A stretch of 64,000 bases of DNA from Anagrus nilaparvatae. Its lineage: Eukaryota > Arthropoda > Insecta > Hymenoptera > Mymaridae. Positions 48,165 through 60,700 of this stretch are shown here, in pieces. The DNA is taken from the NCBI GenBank assembly GCA_022575985.1, contig JAKSXM010000007.1:21020501-21084500 (forward strand), read 5' to 3'. The notes beneath the pieces were generated by a model that was not told the origin of the DNA, ran no database searches, and worked only from the letters and a program-made list of their open reading frames with translations. Numbering within the stretch: the stretch's first letter is position 1; every line of letters begins with the position of its first letter. The translations under genes and the position numbers were made by a program.

Positions 48165-48400
48165 TTTTACCTTTAGATTAGATAACTTAGCAACAGTAAA
48201 ATAGTTCTGAAGCCCTAGGAGTGAAAATTACCCCTACAAATATGTTTAACACCCCTAAAAAGCTGTACCTCTAAAACAAGTAGTTTTTGTAGTTTTAGCA
48301 GTGCTAAACATTTTTTGGGGCTAATTTTCATTTCTAGTGGTTTAAAATTATTTTTTTTTACTTATTTGACCTAATCTAAAGCTAAAAGCTTTAACGAAAA
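48165..48400. repeat. Inverted repeat, arms about 100 bp
   Basis: CTTTAGATTAGATAA (about 48171) pairs with TTGACCTAATCTAAAG (about 48366-48381). Further in, AGGAGTGAAAATTACCCCTA (about 48218) pairs with TGGGGCTAATTTTCATTTCT (about 48317-48336), and TGTTTAACAC with GTGCTAAACA. The centre is TAAAACAAGTAGTTTTTGTAGTTTTA. Confidence 0.75.
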
Positions 48401-48788
48401 AAATATGTCTGATTAAAAATTTACTTGTTTCACTTAACTCATAGTTAAAAGATTCTAAAGAAAAATTATATGCATAAATAATAAAATATTAAATTTTTAT
48501 ATATTTTAAGTAACTATTAATTAATTTAAGTATGGATAATTTTTAATAACTTTTTAGGATTTTTATTGCTAAATATTTTAAATAAGCTTATATATTTTAA
48601 AATCAACGCTGTGTATATATTCTGCTTTATAAAATAGCACATTTATTTTAATTCATTATTCAATACATTTTTATTATGTATATTAGGAAGGTCCTTATTT
48701 TCAAAATTTATGTCCAAAGTAAAAAAGGTTTAATTACAGTTTTTAAGCTTTTACCTTCTAAACAAATGAAAATAAAAAAAATAATTTT

Positions 48789-49498
48789 TTGGTAGCAGGT
48801 AAGTCTAGATAGAGTGAGTAAGTTTTTAGATAGAGTCATACAAGTTTCATTCTGTCCGATTCAAGTCTCGTGGCTATCACATAAGACGTGCCTCGCTGTA
48901 TTTATGCTCTGAGTTTGCTCGCACAAAGAGAACCATAACGCCGGTAATCATCTGGTCTCTCAGGGTCAAAATGACCTTTCCACGTGGAAGCTTATACTTT
49001 AGGGGTATAATTTTTAACTCGAGTATATTTGCCGATATTCCAAGATAGCGGACTAAAGACTTGGATCTATTCTACATTACAGGAGGCAATAAAACGAAAT
49101 TTTTATTAGGTAGAATCTTTTTCTATTTTTCAGCCCAATATATTTTCCAATTTCCCTCGATGGTGGGCCAAAATCGGAATATATGAAAACTGAATATTTT
49201 CCACCTAAAATTGAAAGTTAAACTTCCAAGATACGAGCTTCTGCGTGGAAAGCTCTTTTGGACCCTGAGGGTCTGACATTATGCGACAAAAATAATTAAA
49301 TAATTTTTTTGGCACAATTAATCTATAAACCAGATGGTTAACCGCCTTATGGTTTTTTTTGTGCAAGCAAACTCAGAGCATAAATACAGCGAGGCACGTC
49401 TTATGTGATTGCCGCGAGACTTGAATCGGACAGAACGAAAATTGTTTACTTCTCTGTCTAAAAATTTACTCACTTTATCTAGACTTACCTGCTACCAA
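48789..49498. mobile_element. Foldback MITE with TTGGTAGCAGG ends (710 bp)
   Basis: TTGGTAGCAGGTAAGTCTAG (48789) is the exact reverse complement of CTAGACTTACCTGCTACCAA (to 49498). The arms continue inward for about 200 bp with some divergence: ATAAGACGTGCCTCGCTGTA at about 48881 pairs with TACAGCGAGGCACGTCTTAT at about 49385, and AGGGTCAAAATGACC with TTGGACCCTGAGGGTC. The centre holds CCAAGATAGCGGAC and a second TTTTCCAATTTCC patch, related to the 40-kb foldback units. Noncoding. Confidence 0.9.
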
Positions 49499-50784
49499 CA
49501 AAATTTTTTTTTTATTTTTATTTATGAACGTCTAGCTTAATTAAAATTAATTTTTTTTAACCTATTTTTCTGGCTTTGTTTACTTTTTAATTATTTAGTA
49601 TTCTTTTTAGCTATTTAGTTTTAGTTATTCAGTTTAGTTATTCTCACTCAATAAACGTAAAAGTTGAGAAGTGAATGACTCTAAAAACCTAAGTTTTTAC
49701 CCTAAAAAACAGTGAATTAAACTTAAAACACGTAAACAATTTAAAAGTGTCACCAACCCATTTTTAATTCCACTAGGGGGCAAGCCCACTGCGCGCTCAA
49801 ACGCGTCAATCCACTCAGTAAAACTGGCTCAATTCATTAATAAATTCAGTATGATGTACTAGATTGAAAATATTCAATTTCTTTCATAATTTTAATAAAT
49901 CATTATTATCTTTATTTAGAAAATTTATTTTAAAAAAAAATATTAAATATCGCATCTGAATTCAAACATTGATTACTGCCAGAATCCTTTTCATCCCAAA
50001 AAATAATTTTTTCTTTTCTACTGGACGGCGAAATTTCATAGTACGATGACGAAGTACTCGAATGAGTTTTCATATTTTAAGGGTGGTATATACTGATGAA
50101 ATGTTCTATTAGTTTAAACATTTTTTATTAAAATTTACAATTATTTTTACAGATTATAATAAATTAAAAAACTTTAAAATTGCCTTACAAATTTTTATAC
50201 AGTGCGCTGCTGACCCTGCAGAGCAATATATATTTCATTATAAATACACAAAATTTTATTAATAATTAAGTATTTTAAAAGATAATAAAAATTAAATGAC
50301 GTGTGAGCGTGAGCTTGTGACGGAAGTACTTCTTGTATTTTACACAGCTAGCACCCAATAAAAAATATGGATCACGCGCATGACAAAATCAGCGAGACCA
50401 ATCAAAATGAACCCAGGAACATATTCTGATCACACATCAGTTATTTTATTAAAGACAATGTTTACGAGTATTTGATTATCTAAATTTTAAAATAATGAGT
50501 GGTCTAATATATACATTTAGTAAAATTTTATTAAATATCTTTTAAATATTTATATGAAAATTCCACATTTTGTATATCCTGATAGACACAATCGAAGGCG
50601 ACTTACGTAATACTGATGTTTGTTACAATCAAAAATTACGAAGAAAAACGTCTGTTTTCAATTATCCTAATGTAAAATCACGGAAGTAAAGCTTTAGTTT
50701 AATTTATTTATTCATGTCGTAGCTAATGGTAAAAATTTTTACCAGGTATATTTTCAATTATGATTTTTTTACAAATATATATAT
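49499..50784. other. Noncoding stretch, partly balanced composition
   Basis: No gene is seen. Patches at about 49760-49850 (AAGCCCACTGCGCGCTCAA) and 50300-50450 are less A+T-rich and free of recognised repeats; they could be unique regulatory or exonic DNA, without proof. Confidence 0.45.
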
Positions 50785-50785
50785 T

Positions 50786-51508
50786 TTCAGGTTCAGGTTA
50801 AAACGCCGGAGCAAATTTTTTTTTTTTTTAATTTTTGGTTTAATGTATTATTTTAGCTCTTGGATTGACGTTTTCACCAAAATTTTGGAAAAATTTTAAT
50901 TTCAACCATTTATTTCTGATGTTCGAAAATTGGTTTATTTGATATTTTTGATTTTTAGGGCTTTAAAGAGGTTTAATTAACTTAAAATCGATGCTTTTTT
51001 AATACATAAATTTTTACACAAACATTTTTTTCATTTTCAGCCACTTCCAGGTTCATTTTTAGTGGTTTGAATTTTTCAAATGGATCGGAAACCAAATTTT
51101 TCATCGTAAAATTTGCTCCAAAATTTTCAGAATGTCGGCCTATGTGGAAATTTGTCACAAAAAAATTGATATATACTATTAAAATGTGTGCCCACAATTA
51201 TTATTTTAATCTGCGAAAATTAGCCAAAATTTGCTAATAAAGGGACCGGAAAGAATTTTTCTTTTCCAATCAATGTAAAATCAGCGTCAGCATAATTTTT
51301 TATCGGTAAAATTGGCCATTGCCCAAAAAAGACCAAAAATTAATTTATACTTTGGTCTACAATTTTCAAGCATTAGAAATTTTTGGTCAAAATTAATATT
51401 TTTTTAAATTTCCGATAATAACGTCAATACAAGGCCTAAAATAATATATTAAGTCAAAAATTTCGAAAAAAATAAATTTTAGTCCGGCATTTTAACTTGA
51501 ACCTGAAC
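50786..51508. mobile_element. Long-TIR MITE with TTCAGGTT ends (about 0.72 kb)
   Basis: TTCAGGTTCAGGTTAAAACG (50786) matches the reverse complement of the right end, TTCAGGTTCAAGTTAAAATG, both followed by CCGGA. Arm similarity continues for at least 80 bp (GTATTATTTTAG, TTGACGTT), and weaker further in. TATATATATTTTC sequence lies immediately outside both ends and could be a target duplication or chance in TA-rich DNA. The 71-codon minus-strand frame inside has no motif. Confidence 0.82.
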
Positions 51509-51509
51509 A

Positions 51510-52400
51510 TATATATTTTCAAATGTATTTTTTAATTCAAAAAGTCTACGTGGGTAATATTAATAATCGGCTTTAATGGAGGCTTTAATATTAAAATCTG
51601 CATACATTTTTTCCTTTATACTCTTGATAATAAATACAATGTAAATGTATTTAAATTTAATATAAATACTTTTATATATTTGCAAATTCGCCATTTTGTA
51701 TATCATGAAAAATTTAATTTCTGGTCCATTTTAAAATTTATCCCTATTAGATAAAGTTTCTGTAAAACTACAGCAGTTCACTTGTTTTCTTTTGCATATA
51801 AATAAAATAGAAAAAATATAGATTTTTTGAAATTTGCTTGACTTTTCAAGCATTTTTTTATACAATTGTAAAACATTTTTAAGCGGAATTTTAGGAAAGC
51901 AACATAAAAGTGAAAATACCATAAAATAGTTTAAAAATAAATCTCTACTCAAGAGAAACTAGTTGTATTGTACGATGTAATTTGTAATAAAACATTATTG
52001 TAAATAAATAAAATAGAAATTAATAAGCCGACGTAATTCACGAGACTAAAAGTCATTAGAATTTTGGAAAAAACGCTAATAGAGCATAAGATCCTACTAA
52101 TAAAAAGTTACACCCGTAAGTATCTTGTCTTCTCAACCTATCATGGCCTTATCCCAAATGCTGTTACCCTGTTTTAAAAAATTTATAAACAGTCATTTTA
52201 TTCATCAGGGAAAGGTTTGGCTCCAATTCATGCTTCAGTTAAAATTTGTGAAACAGATAATCACGAGTTTTAAGATATATTTGCATATATTAAAATTGTT
52301 TTCAAAGTTAAAATAATATTTTCTATATAAACAAAAAATTAAAAACAAAAAAATTTTTCTGTACAAATTTTTGAATTCTTTTAAAAAAATTAGGCCACAT
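51510..52400. other. A+T-rich noncoding stretch
   Basis: No gene is seen. Confidence 0.6.
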
Positions 52401-52403
52401 ACA

Positions 52404-52613
52404 CTGAAAACAAAATCCGCTTTTGGCTAGCAGAATTTTCTTTCCTAAAGAAAAATAAAAAAAAAAAGAAATTTTCGCTTTTAGGATAAGCGCGCATTGG
52501 TACGATACGAATGTAAAAAAACTTTTTTTAATTTTCTTCACTTTTCATTTTATAGATTTCGTTGGTCACGTGCGGAAATATTCCACTAGTCACCAAGAAT
52601 TTTTTTTTCAGCG
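52404..52613. mobile_element. Candidate small MITE with C-R-CTGAAAA ends
   Basis: CACTGAAAACAAAATCCG (52404) and TTTTTTTTCAGCG (to 52613; complement CGCTGAAAAAAAA) are inverted. The next bases (TTTTGGCTAGCAGAATTTTC and the complement of CCACTAGTCACCAAGAA) also show partial pairing. Short and partly low-complexity. Confidence 0.4.
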
Positions 52614-53510
52614 TTAGTACGTCAAAATTTCCGAATAAAAAAAAATATATATTTTTTCTTTCTTGCGGGTTGAAAATAATTTTTTCGCCCCACAGCGCGA
52701 TCGTAAAAAACGCGTTTTCTCACCATCAAGAAAGAAAAATTGCAGTTTATCCATGGTAGCAAAAAAAAGATTGCCCCAGATCGCAGAATACCATCATTGG
52801 CTTTGCCTCGGAATTTAATTAACGCGCGATCTGGGCTATTATTTTTTTTGTTCCCTTATTCAAAAATGTACGATATCCAAGCATGCAAATTTAAAAATAA
52901 ATTTCAGTATAGACGTATACGCAGCTTAAAAATTTCTGCATACACATATACAAGGTAAACTATAAATGTGTATGTACGTCTGTCAGAAATAAAGTGATGA
53001 TATGCGAGTTTAAGATAAAAAGAGATAGAATACCAGATGAATTCTTAAAGCGGAGGGGATGAAATAACGTTAAAAAAGAGGGCGAAGGGATTGAAAAGAG
53101 AAACGCGGATGTGGGCTAGGTAACCAGGTCACTGTAAGTGAGGGCATTGCTTTGCGACCTCCCGGCACTCTCAATATATATACAACTTTTAAACAACAGA
53201 TCCTTCGTATACTAAAATGTATTTCTATCTCTTTTTGACTTTCGTGCTTTTTTATATCTGTGTATACCCTTAATTGTCATTTATTACAATTATTTTTTAT
53301 GAATTTTAATATTTTTTTTTTATTTACCTAAAAATTTTACATTAATTAAGTAATATAATACATGATTAATAAAACTACTTTTTTTTATTATAATATGATT
53401 ATGTTATTAATTTTCTTGTTTTTATATAAAATTGTGTAAATTTTAAAAGTATTAAAATAAGTATATTATAAAAAATAAAAAAAAAATAGCTAAGCATTAT
53501 AAAAAAGCTC
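52614..53510. other. Noncoding stretch with a balanced, purine-rich block
   Basis: No gene is seen. At about 53035-53180 the sequence is purine-rich and has CpGs and few homopolymers (GCGGAGGGGATGAAATAACG; ACCTCCCGGCACTCTC), with GGTAAC and GTAAGT words resembling splice donors; no exon can be demonstrated. GCGCGATCTGGGC (about 52823) and GCCCCAGATCGC (about 52773) form a small inverted pair. Confidence 0.45.
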
Positions 53511-54169
53511 AGGCACGATCACATATTTATTGAGCATTTTCTCTTCACAAAACCTTCATGGGGTCCACACCCTTATAAATTGAAAACTATTATTTATGAT
53601 GTATTTAAGAATTTCTATTATCTGGGCTTACATAAAAATATTTTTTTTAATTATTGGATATATAAAACTAGTGTTTCTGTCATTATTCGTCGCAACGGAA
53701 TGAAATTTAGTCAACCTGGAGGAGGTTCAACTAAATACAATTTGAAGAATTTTTTACTAATTTTTTTTTTGTTTCATCGATTTGTTCCTTATATTTTACC
53801 ATTTTTATCATCTCGTTTATCATTTTTTCCTTAATTTTTTTATATTTGAAATCGGTGTTTTCGATATTTTCTGCAAGGACTGGATGAAATCACATCAGAT
53901 TGGAAACCCTGCCACTAGATCTGATTTCAAAAAAATTACTCCAGGGGATTTTCGATTCATCGAGTAGTTTCTGAAATCATGAGGATACACCTTTTCGTAC
54001 GTACCTCCCTACACACGTCAAGGTGAAATAGGCATTTGGAGGCATCGAAATGACCTGGGGACCAAATTTCTCCACGAATTGAACAATTTAAAGACTTCCA
54101 TTTTTTAATCGTACAAACTTATAAGGCATTATTTCATCTATGCATTACATAGATAGGGTGATCGTGCCT
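53511..54169. mobile_element. Candidate MITE with AGGCACGATCAC ends (659 bp)
   Basis: AGGCACGATCAC at 53511-53522 is the exact reverse complement of GTGATCGTGCCT at 54158-54169. The interior (about 53680-54100) is less A+T-rich, with GAAATCACATCAGATTGG, GATCTGATTTCA and GATTTTCGATTCATCGA words, but no transposase motif was recognised. Flanks (AAAAAGCTC and AAAAACTT) show no convincing duplication. Confidence 0.65.
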
Positions 54170-55645
54170 AAAAACTTATTTTTACACTTTAAATTTTTTT
54201 TGTTATTATTATTATTTTTTTCTTTTTAAATGTATTTAGTATAGGAAAAAACAACATACGTGTTTGCTATCTTAATTTTAAAATAAACGCTTTTTTTGTA
54301 CGTGAAATCCTTAAAAGTTGTTTTGTTTTTTTTTTATTTCTGAAAGAAAAAGTTAGAGAAATGAAAAAATTGACTTTATATTATATAATCACTGTTTAAT
54401 ATTTTGTAAAAAAGAAAAATTTTAAAATAAAATTATAAAACGTGTATTGACGGTTTATATCAAATATTCGTATTCGAAAAGGTTATTTATTAGGCTGATT
54501 AAAAAAACCAATCTGAACTTACGTCTCGCTGTTAGTTTTACTGTTAAAATATATTACATGATTTATTTTGAAATTTTAAATATTTCTCTTTTACTCTTTT
54601 TTAGAAATTTCCTAAAACAAATTTCATCAAATTACAAATTAGTTTTATAAAAATTTAAGAAACAACAGCTTGGTTTTAAAATACATGGATCAGCCCATAT
54701 GTAAATATATCTTTGAAGTCAAAAGATTTACAACGAAAATTTATAAGGCACCATCTACAGTATGAGAAAAGCTTATTAAACTTAACCTGCTATTTTCTCA
54801 AAACTCGGTTTATAAAAACTAAAAATTTTCTTGTTATAAAGTAAAGCTTTAATCAAGTTTATAATTTATGCATTTGTTTAGAAAAAATAATAATAACCTG
54901 GTAGTAATTTTAGCAGTTGTTTACGACCTCGAAAAAGAGAAGTAATTATTTAGTATAAGATATTTAAATAAAATTAACTTATTGAAATAAAATATTTCGA
55001 AAAATTTTTTTATTACTTCATTAGACACAATTAAGAAAATTCGTAATCTCTCTTCACTGGAGACGTACCAAATATTGTCGTTTTTTATTTTGTGGCCAAT
55101 TTAATTTTTTGCTATCATTCGAGAAACAAAGTTTCACCAAAAAACTTATAGTCTAAAGTTCGAATAACAATTTTGGAGCCATAAAAAATATAGAGGTAAA
55201 ATTATTATCATTGATTAGAAGTAGCTTTTTCTGACACGTAATACGTCTATAAAATTTAGGAGATCCACGCCTAATACTTAAATTTCTTAAAATTACAAAA
55301 TTTATCTAAATACATTCAAATTTCAATATAATCCACAAAAATATACATTTTTAGTCATTTTTCATTTCTTTATTTTTTTATGCACTGAAACTGTAAAAAA
55401 TTATATTTTTTAATAAAATTAATCTTATTTGAGGTTAATTACTATTTTGTTAGGCGTGGATTAACTCACATTTAAAACTAACTAAATTTAGTAAAATTCT
55501 AGAAACATACAAATCGACAGGATTGTATTACAGATTGAATGCATTAAACATACAGTAAATTCACTGGTAAATGACCGGCCTACAGTGAATAATCAATAGC
55601 AGCATCCAGAATTCTTTTAAATGTTTGCTAATTACATAAGACCCA
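54170..55645. other. A+T-rich noncoding stretch
   Basis: No gene is seen. Confidence 0.6.
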
Positions 55646-55649
55646 AAGA

Positions 55650-55805
55650 AAAATATTTAAAAAAATATTTTTTTTTGGTTCAGAAATTTTTTTTTCAAGT
55701 CCCATCATGCCACGATGTGTCGCGTTTTAAGTGAGTAAAAATCATTTTGTAAAAGAGAGGACAAAATTCTGGACGCCACAACCGAAAATTCGTTTTCACT
55801 TTACG
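55650..55805. repeat. Dispersed repeat related to 17155-17335
   Basis: CATGCCACGATGTGTCGCG with TTTTAAGTGAGTAA, followed by TTCTGGACGCCACAACCGAAAATTCG. The last part is a copy of the GCCACAACCGGAATTTTT terminal motif. Confidence 0.5.
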
Positions 55806-56250
55806 TACAATGAAATTTTTTTAAAACACGATTACTGATCATAGTTACATAAAAAGATAAAAAAATTTTTTATTTTTCATAATTAAATTAAAATAATTAA
55901 AAAAAAATGTACGTATATTTTTTTAAAAAATTTATCGAAAATCGATAAAATATTATATTTTATAGTCTTTCTTATAATTTAATAACCTTGGATACACTCA
56001 GAGTCAGTAAAGTATTTTTCGTATGATTAATTTACCATATAAAATCGATATTCACATTGTACAGTTTTAATTTTTTTTAACAATCTTTTAATAATGCTAA
56101 TATATATAATAACTTATTTTTTATTTTTCTTTTTCTACCTTATTAAATTATATTCTTGTTTAAATATTATTTTAAAATTATATTATGTTCTAAAATGTAC
56201 GTTGAAAAAAAAATTAGATATGGAAAAAGAAATAGTGTAAACTTGAATGT
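55806..56250. other. A+T-rich noncoding stretch
   Basis: No gene is seen. Confidence 0.6.
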
Positions 56251-56254
56251 TGTA

Positions 56255-56785
56255 GTGACTTTTTTTTTGCTGATAGGTCGATACAATTTTCCAATGAGTA
56301 TCTATATGTTTTTTGGGTCGCTGAATGCGAATATGAAATCCGGTTTTACCTAAATTTAGTTAAATATGTATATGGTATAATTATAGTTACCCACAATGGA
56401 AATTTTGAAGTTATGTTTTGCAGGTTTTTCAACATTTTTATCGATTACTTATGTTTTTTGGGTCCAAAACATGAATATGGCGATAGTTTTTACCTAAAAT
56501 ATTCTAGTTGCCCACAGTAGAAAATATTGAAAAAAAACCAAAACAATTTACTTAAAAGTGCTTATTGTGGGCAACTAGCGTTCTTTAGGTGAAAGCATAT
56601 ATCATATTCGATAAAAATGTTTGAAAACCCTCAAAATATAAACTCCTATTGTAGTAAATTCCTATTGCGGGAAATTCCACCGTTTTTGGTAAAAATAAGT
56701 TTCATATTCGTATTCAGCGACTCAAAAATTATTCAGTGGAAAATTTTACGGCCCTATCAGCAAAAATAAGTGATTACGAAAAAGG
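56255..56785. repeat. Palindrome of the GTCGCTGA family (about 0.53 kb)
   Basis: The left arm has TTTTTGCTGATAGG (about 56264), TTTTTGGGTCGCTGAATGCG plus AATATGAAA (about 56310-56338) and AGTTGCCCACAGTAG (about 56506). The right arm mirrors these as TATTGTGGGCAACTA (about 56564), TTTCATATTCGTATTCAGCG (about 56699) and CCCTATCAGCAAAAA (about 56752). GTCGCTGA links it to the tandem repeat at 44395-44800. Confidence 0.8.
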
Positions 56786-56805
56786 AGCTCAAGCCTAATT
56801 ATTAA

Positions 56806-57524
56806 GGGCGCTCTGTCCACCACAGGGTGTTTTTTGCGCAGCATATTTGTAACTAAAATATTTTAACCATATATTTATTTATAATAATTTTTTAATGAAA
56901 GAATCAATGCTTTTCAATATTCAGTACAAGAATATAAAAAAAAAAATTAAAAACGTTTGTTTGTTTAAACAAATACGACCTGTTAAATTTTTGAAATTTT
57001 TGGGTCATAAAAGCCTGAGTTCCCAGATCTGGGCTACTTGGATCAAAATTCTGCTTGGCTAATATTGAAGATCATTCAATTCTGGGTAGAGGTATCGTGG
57101 GAAATTTTTTGCTAAACCTTTTCATTAATGAGTTATACCTTTTTGTTTGTAAATTGTAGATTATTTTTAACTTTTTTTTTATAAACAATTAGCTGTAACT
57201 CATTACTGAAGAGGGTTAGCGAAAAATTTCCCACGATAACTCCACCTAGAATTGAATGATCTTCAATATGAGCCAAGCAGAATTTTGATCCAAGTAGCCC
57301 AGATCTGGGAACTCAGACTTTTATAACCCAAAAATTTCAAAAACTTAACAGGTCGTATTTGTTTAAACAAATAAACATTTTTAATTTTTTTTTTATATTC
57401 TTGTGCTAAATACTGAAAAGTATTGATTTTTTCATTAAAAACTTATTATAAATAAATATATGGTTAAAATATTTTAGTTACAAATATACTTCGCAAAAAA
57501 CACCCGGTGGTGGACAGAGCGTCC
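56806..57524. mobile_element. TTAA-flanked palindromic element (719 bp)
   Basis: GGGCGCTCTGTCCACCACAG (56806) is mirrored by GGTGGTGGACAGAGCGTCC (to 57524), bordered by TTAA at 56802-56805 and 57525-57528. The arms are about 340 bp each and near-identical throughout (for example CCCAGATCTGGG at about 57024 and 57298), leaving a spacer of about 45 bp near 57143-57185. A GG start with TTAA duplication matches the elements at 20953 and 61677 and suggests Kolobok-type mobilisation. Noncoding. Confidence 0.9.
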
Positions 57525-57604
57525 TTAAATGAAGAAAAAACAAATTTTGTATTTATTGGGTGCAAGGAAATTAACTTAAATCTTATGCTACTATTTATAT
57601 TTAA

Positions 57605-57775
57605 AAATTTATTTGTGTGCGTATATGGGTGTCTGTTTGTACCCTCATAACTTAAAAGCCACCAAACCAATTAACATAAGTAAAAATAACGTAAAAATGA
57701 AAAAAAAGTATGCGGGTGACATAGACTATAATGACTATTCATACAGCTTTCACATGTATTGTTAAACTTTTCAGT
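57605..57775 (+). mobile_element. Helitron-like head fragment
   Basis: GGGTGTCTGTTTGTACCCTC, ATAACTTAAAAGCCACCAAACC, then TATGCGGGTGACATAGACTATA and TTCATACAGCTTTCAC correspond, in plus orientation, to the head of the helitron-like units at 45.7-47.0 kb. The body and 3' hairpin are absent. Confidence 0.65.
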
Positions 57776-60700
57776 TGCTTCCAAATAAGAAGTCATACTG
57801 TAGGAAGAAAAAATGCTTCGATTAGTCTAATTTTGTGCAAACATTTTATATACATGAATGCCAATTAATTTTTTAGCTCTCTGGGTGCAAATTGGTTCAA
57901 TTTAGAATTATATTAACAAAACCAGTTACAAGATTTTTCTGGACATAATCTATAGCAAAATTTTCCATTGAATTCAAATTTGACATTATTTTTTTATAAT
58001 TTTTCTTCTGAATGGCTGTATTAATTATTTTTGGTTCTAAACACGAAAATCTAAATTTTTAAAATTCCAAATCACTTAGAAAATTCAAAGTTGATCAAGA
58101 GACTTGTTTTTATGTAGATATGCCTTATGATGAAAAAAAACACGGTTAAAAGTAGTTATTAGTGTTTTAGCAGCTTCATGATAAATTACTTTTCATAAAT
58201 TTTTAATTTTCCTTCAAGTCACGTGACCAAATAAATATCCAACCGAAAAATCGGATTCTTGTGGAAAATTTTACACAAGGATACAAAGTAAAGTGGTTTT
58301 TGAAGGGTTAATGTAATTATGACAAAATTTTAAAATTAATAATTTAAAAAAATTAATAATTTAAAATATAGTTAAAGTAAAAAAGAAATGTCGTTATTTG
58401 AGATTTAATTTTAAAAAAAAAGCATTTGTTTTAATTTTCAATCCAATTAAATTGAAATAAATTTGCAACTTTTTCTGTATTTAGTGTTTTTTTTTAATTC
58501 TTCTTAATTGAATTGCTTAATATAAATGTTTTCTACGATTTTTGACTGAAAAATACGATAATAGTTAAATTGGTTTCTGTAATTTTTTTATTTATTTGAA
58601 AAGAGGTTTCTAAATTTAATAAAAAATGTGTAAGTACAGGCTAGTGTAGATTCCTATAGAAATGTGATATTTCGTTTAAATTTAATAAATTACATTAAAA
58701 ATCTCTAATAGGAAATTTTTTGATAATTATTTTAATCATTTATATTAAATATTTTTATTTCAAGTTTTCTACATCCTACAAAAGCCAATGTATTTAAAAA
58801 TATCAACAATTTTGTATTTTAGCTCAAAATAGTTAACTACAAAAAAAAATTTTTTTTTTCTAGATTTAAATTTATACAGAAATACTTTGAACTAGAAAAA
58901 TTATAAATTAAATTTTATTATTTAATTTTTTTTTAAGTACTATAATAAAACCGATCATATACTTTAATATAAATAAAATATTTCAATTTCCTAGTTTGAC
59001 AGTTACAGAAACTTTTTTTTTTCGTAGAATTTATCCATAAAACGAAATGTACTTGACAAAATATTAATATTTAAATTTGGAATAAAACTTTTTAATAAAA
59101 ATATATATTAGACACTTGAATTTTATTTTATTTTTACAATTTTTAATAGTGTTTACTAAAAAAAGAAAAATTTTGAATTCTTTGAATTATTAAATTTTTG
59201 CTTAGATCTGTTACTTATTAGTAGTACAGTAAAATTACATTATACTGATTTTTTTTTAAACTTTTGAATGTTGAAAATTATATAAAACGTAAAAAAATTT
59301 TTTTTTTAATTTTCAACTCATATGAATATTTCTCACTACTTGAAGAAACATAGTGACAATCATTGGGCAGCCTTTTTTTTTGATTGATGATACTTAAATT
59401 AACCTGGCAACTTTTTAAATTAATTCCCGGTCTAATATGCGTAAAAAATAACAATTTTTATCTTGAAAACTTAATGCGTGAAATGATTATTATTATTTTT
59501 TTTTTTTTAAGATTAAATTGACAATCTATTTTTTGATTTAAATATCTTTTAAAATCCTTGACAATTGAATAATTTTTAAATACAAATAACCGAGCAAGTA
59601 AAAATTTCTAACTACCAACGATGAAAAATTGTACGCGAGACTAAGCTCCAAAAAACGTATGTTTCAGACTGCAGCCGAGTTTTTTTAACAAAAACTAAGG
59701 AATGCGTTGTTTATTTTATTTGCTTCATTCGTGCGCAATCTGTCAGTACTAGGTAAACTTTATTTGTTAAGTTAGGTCGTTATATGTTTTTTCTGGGTAC
59801 TAAAATAATATTAAAATGTAAGAACATTTTGTAACTTTAATTTTTTTTTATAATTTTTAAAAATTCACAAAAGTTTTTCACTGGCTCAGAAAAAATGTTT
59901 GCAACAACTTTTCTGTAACTCCCTATCAAATTTTATAAAAATTCTCAACTTTCTGAAAGGGATCAAAACTGCTAACCGACCATCTCATACTTTCATACTT
60001 TACCTTCATATATGATATTAAAAAATCATTTCATTTGCGAGAAAAATCTATTGCTTTGAAATAACCACATTTTAGGGTTAGGGTTAGCATTTTCCAGCGG
60101 CCTGTTAAAATCTATGACTACTTATTTTTCATAAAAAATGCACGCTATTGAGCATTTACTGAATTTTTCTCGTTGCTTGTAATGCAAATTTCTGTTCTGA
60201 AATACCCGAAATTAAAAAAAAAAAATAAAACAGAAGAATACTCACATTGACTAATTGAAAATTGACAAAATTAAAAAAAATAAAATGAAACTAGAAAAAT
60301 AAGGAAAATATAAAGTAATTTGCAAAAAAAAAAAAAAAATGAATAAAATAGTTTGTCTAATATTGAATAAAAAAAAGAATATATAAATTCAAAGATAGAC
60401 AATGAAATAAAAGAGAAAATAAGAGAAATAAAATTTAATTTTCAAAAGTACATTTTTATATATAGACATAGAATAAAATAAGCGGAATTCCGTAAAAGTA
60501 AATCAAGAGCAGAAAGACTTTATCAGAAAAGTTGTTTGCTTCTAGAATCGCCGATATCCGTAGAACCAAACGTTTTACAGGGTAGACAGTTATTGACAAA
60601 CCTAAGACTTGGCGCCCTCGTTTTCTTTATTATTTTTTTTTTTTTTTTGCTTCTTTTCTATTTTTCATGCAATTATTCCTACAATTAGCTATCGGGTTTG

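Noticed and set aside
60070..60090. Telomere-like TTAGGGTTAGGGTTAG
   Set aside because: Only about two and a half units, and insects normally use TTAGG; no array on either side.
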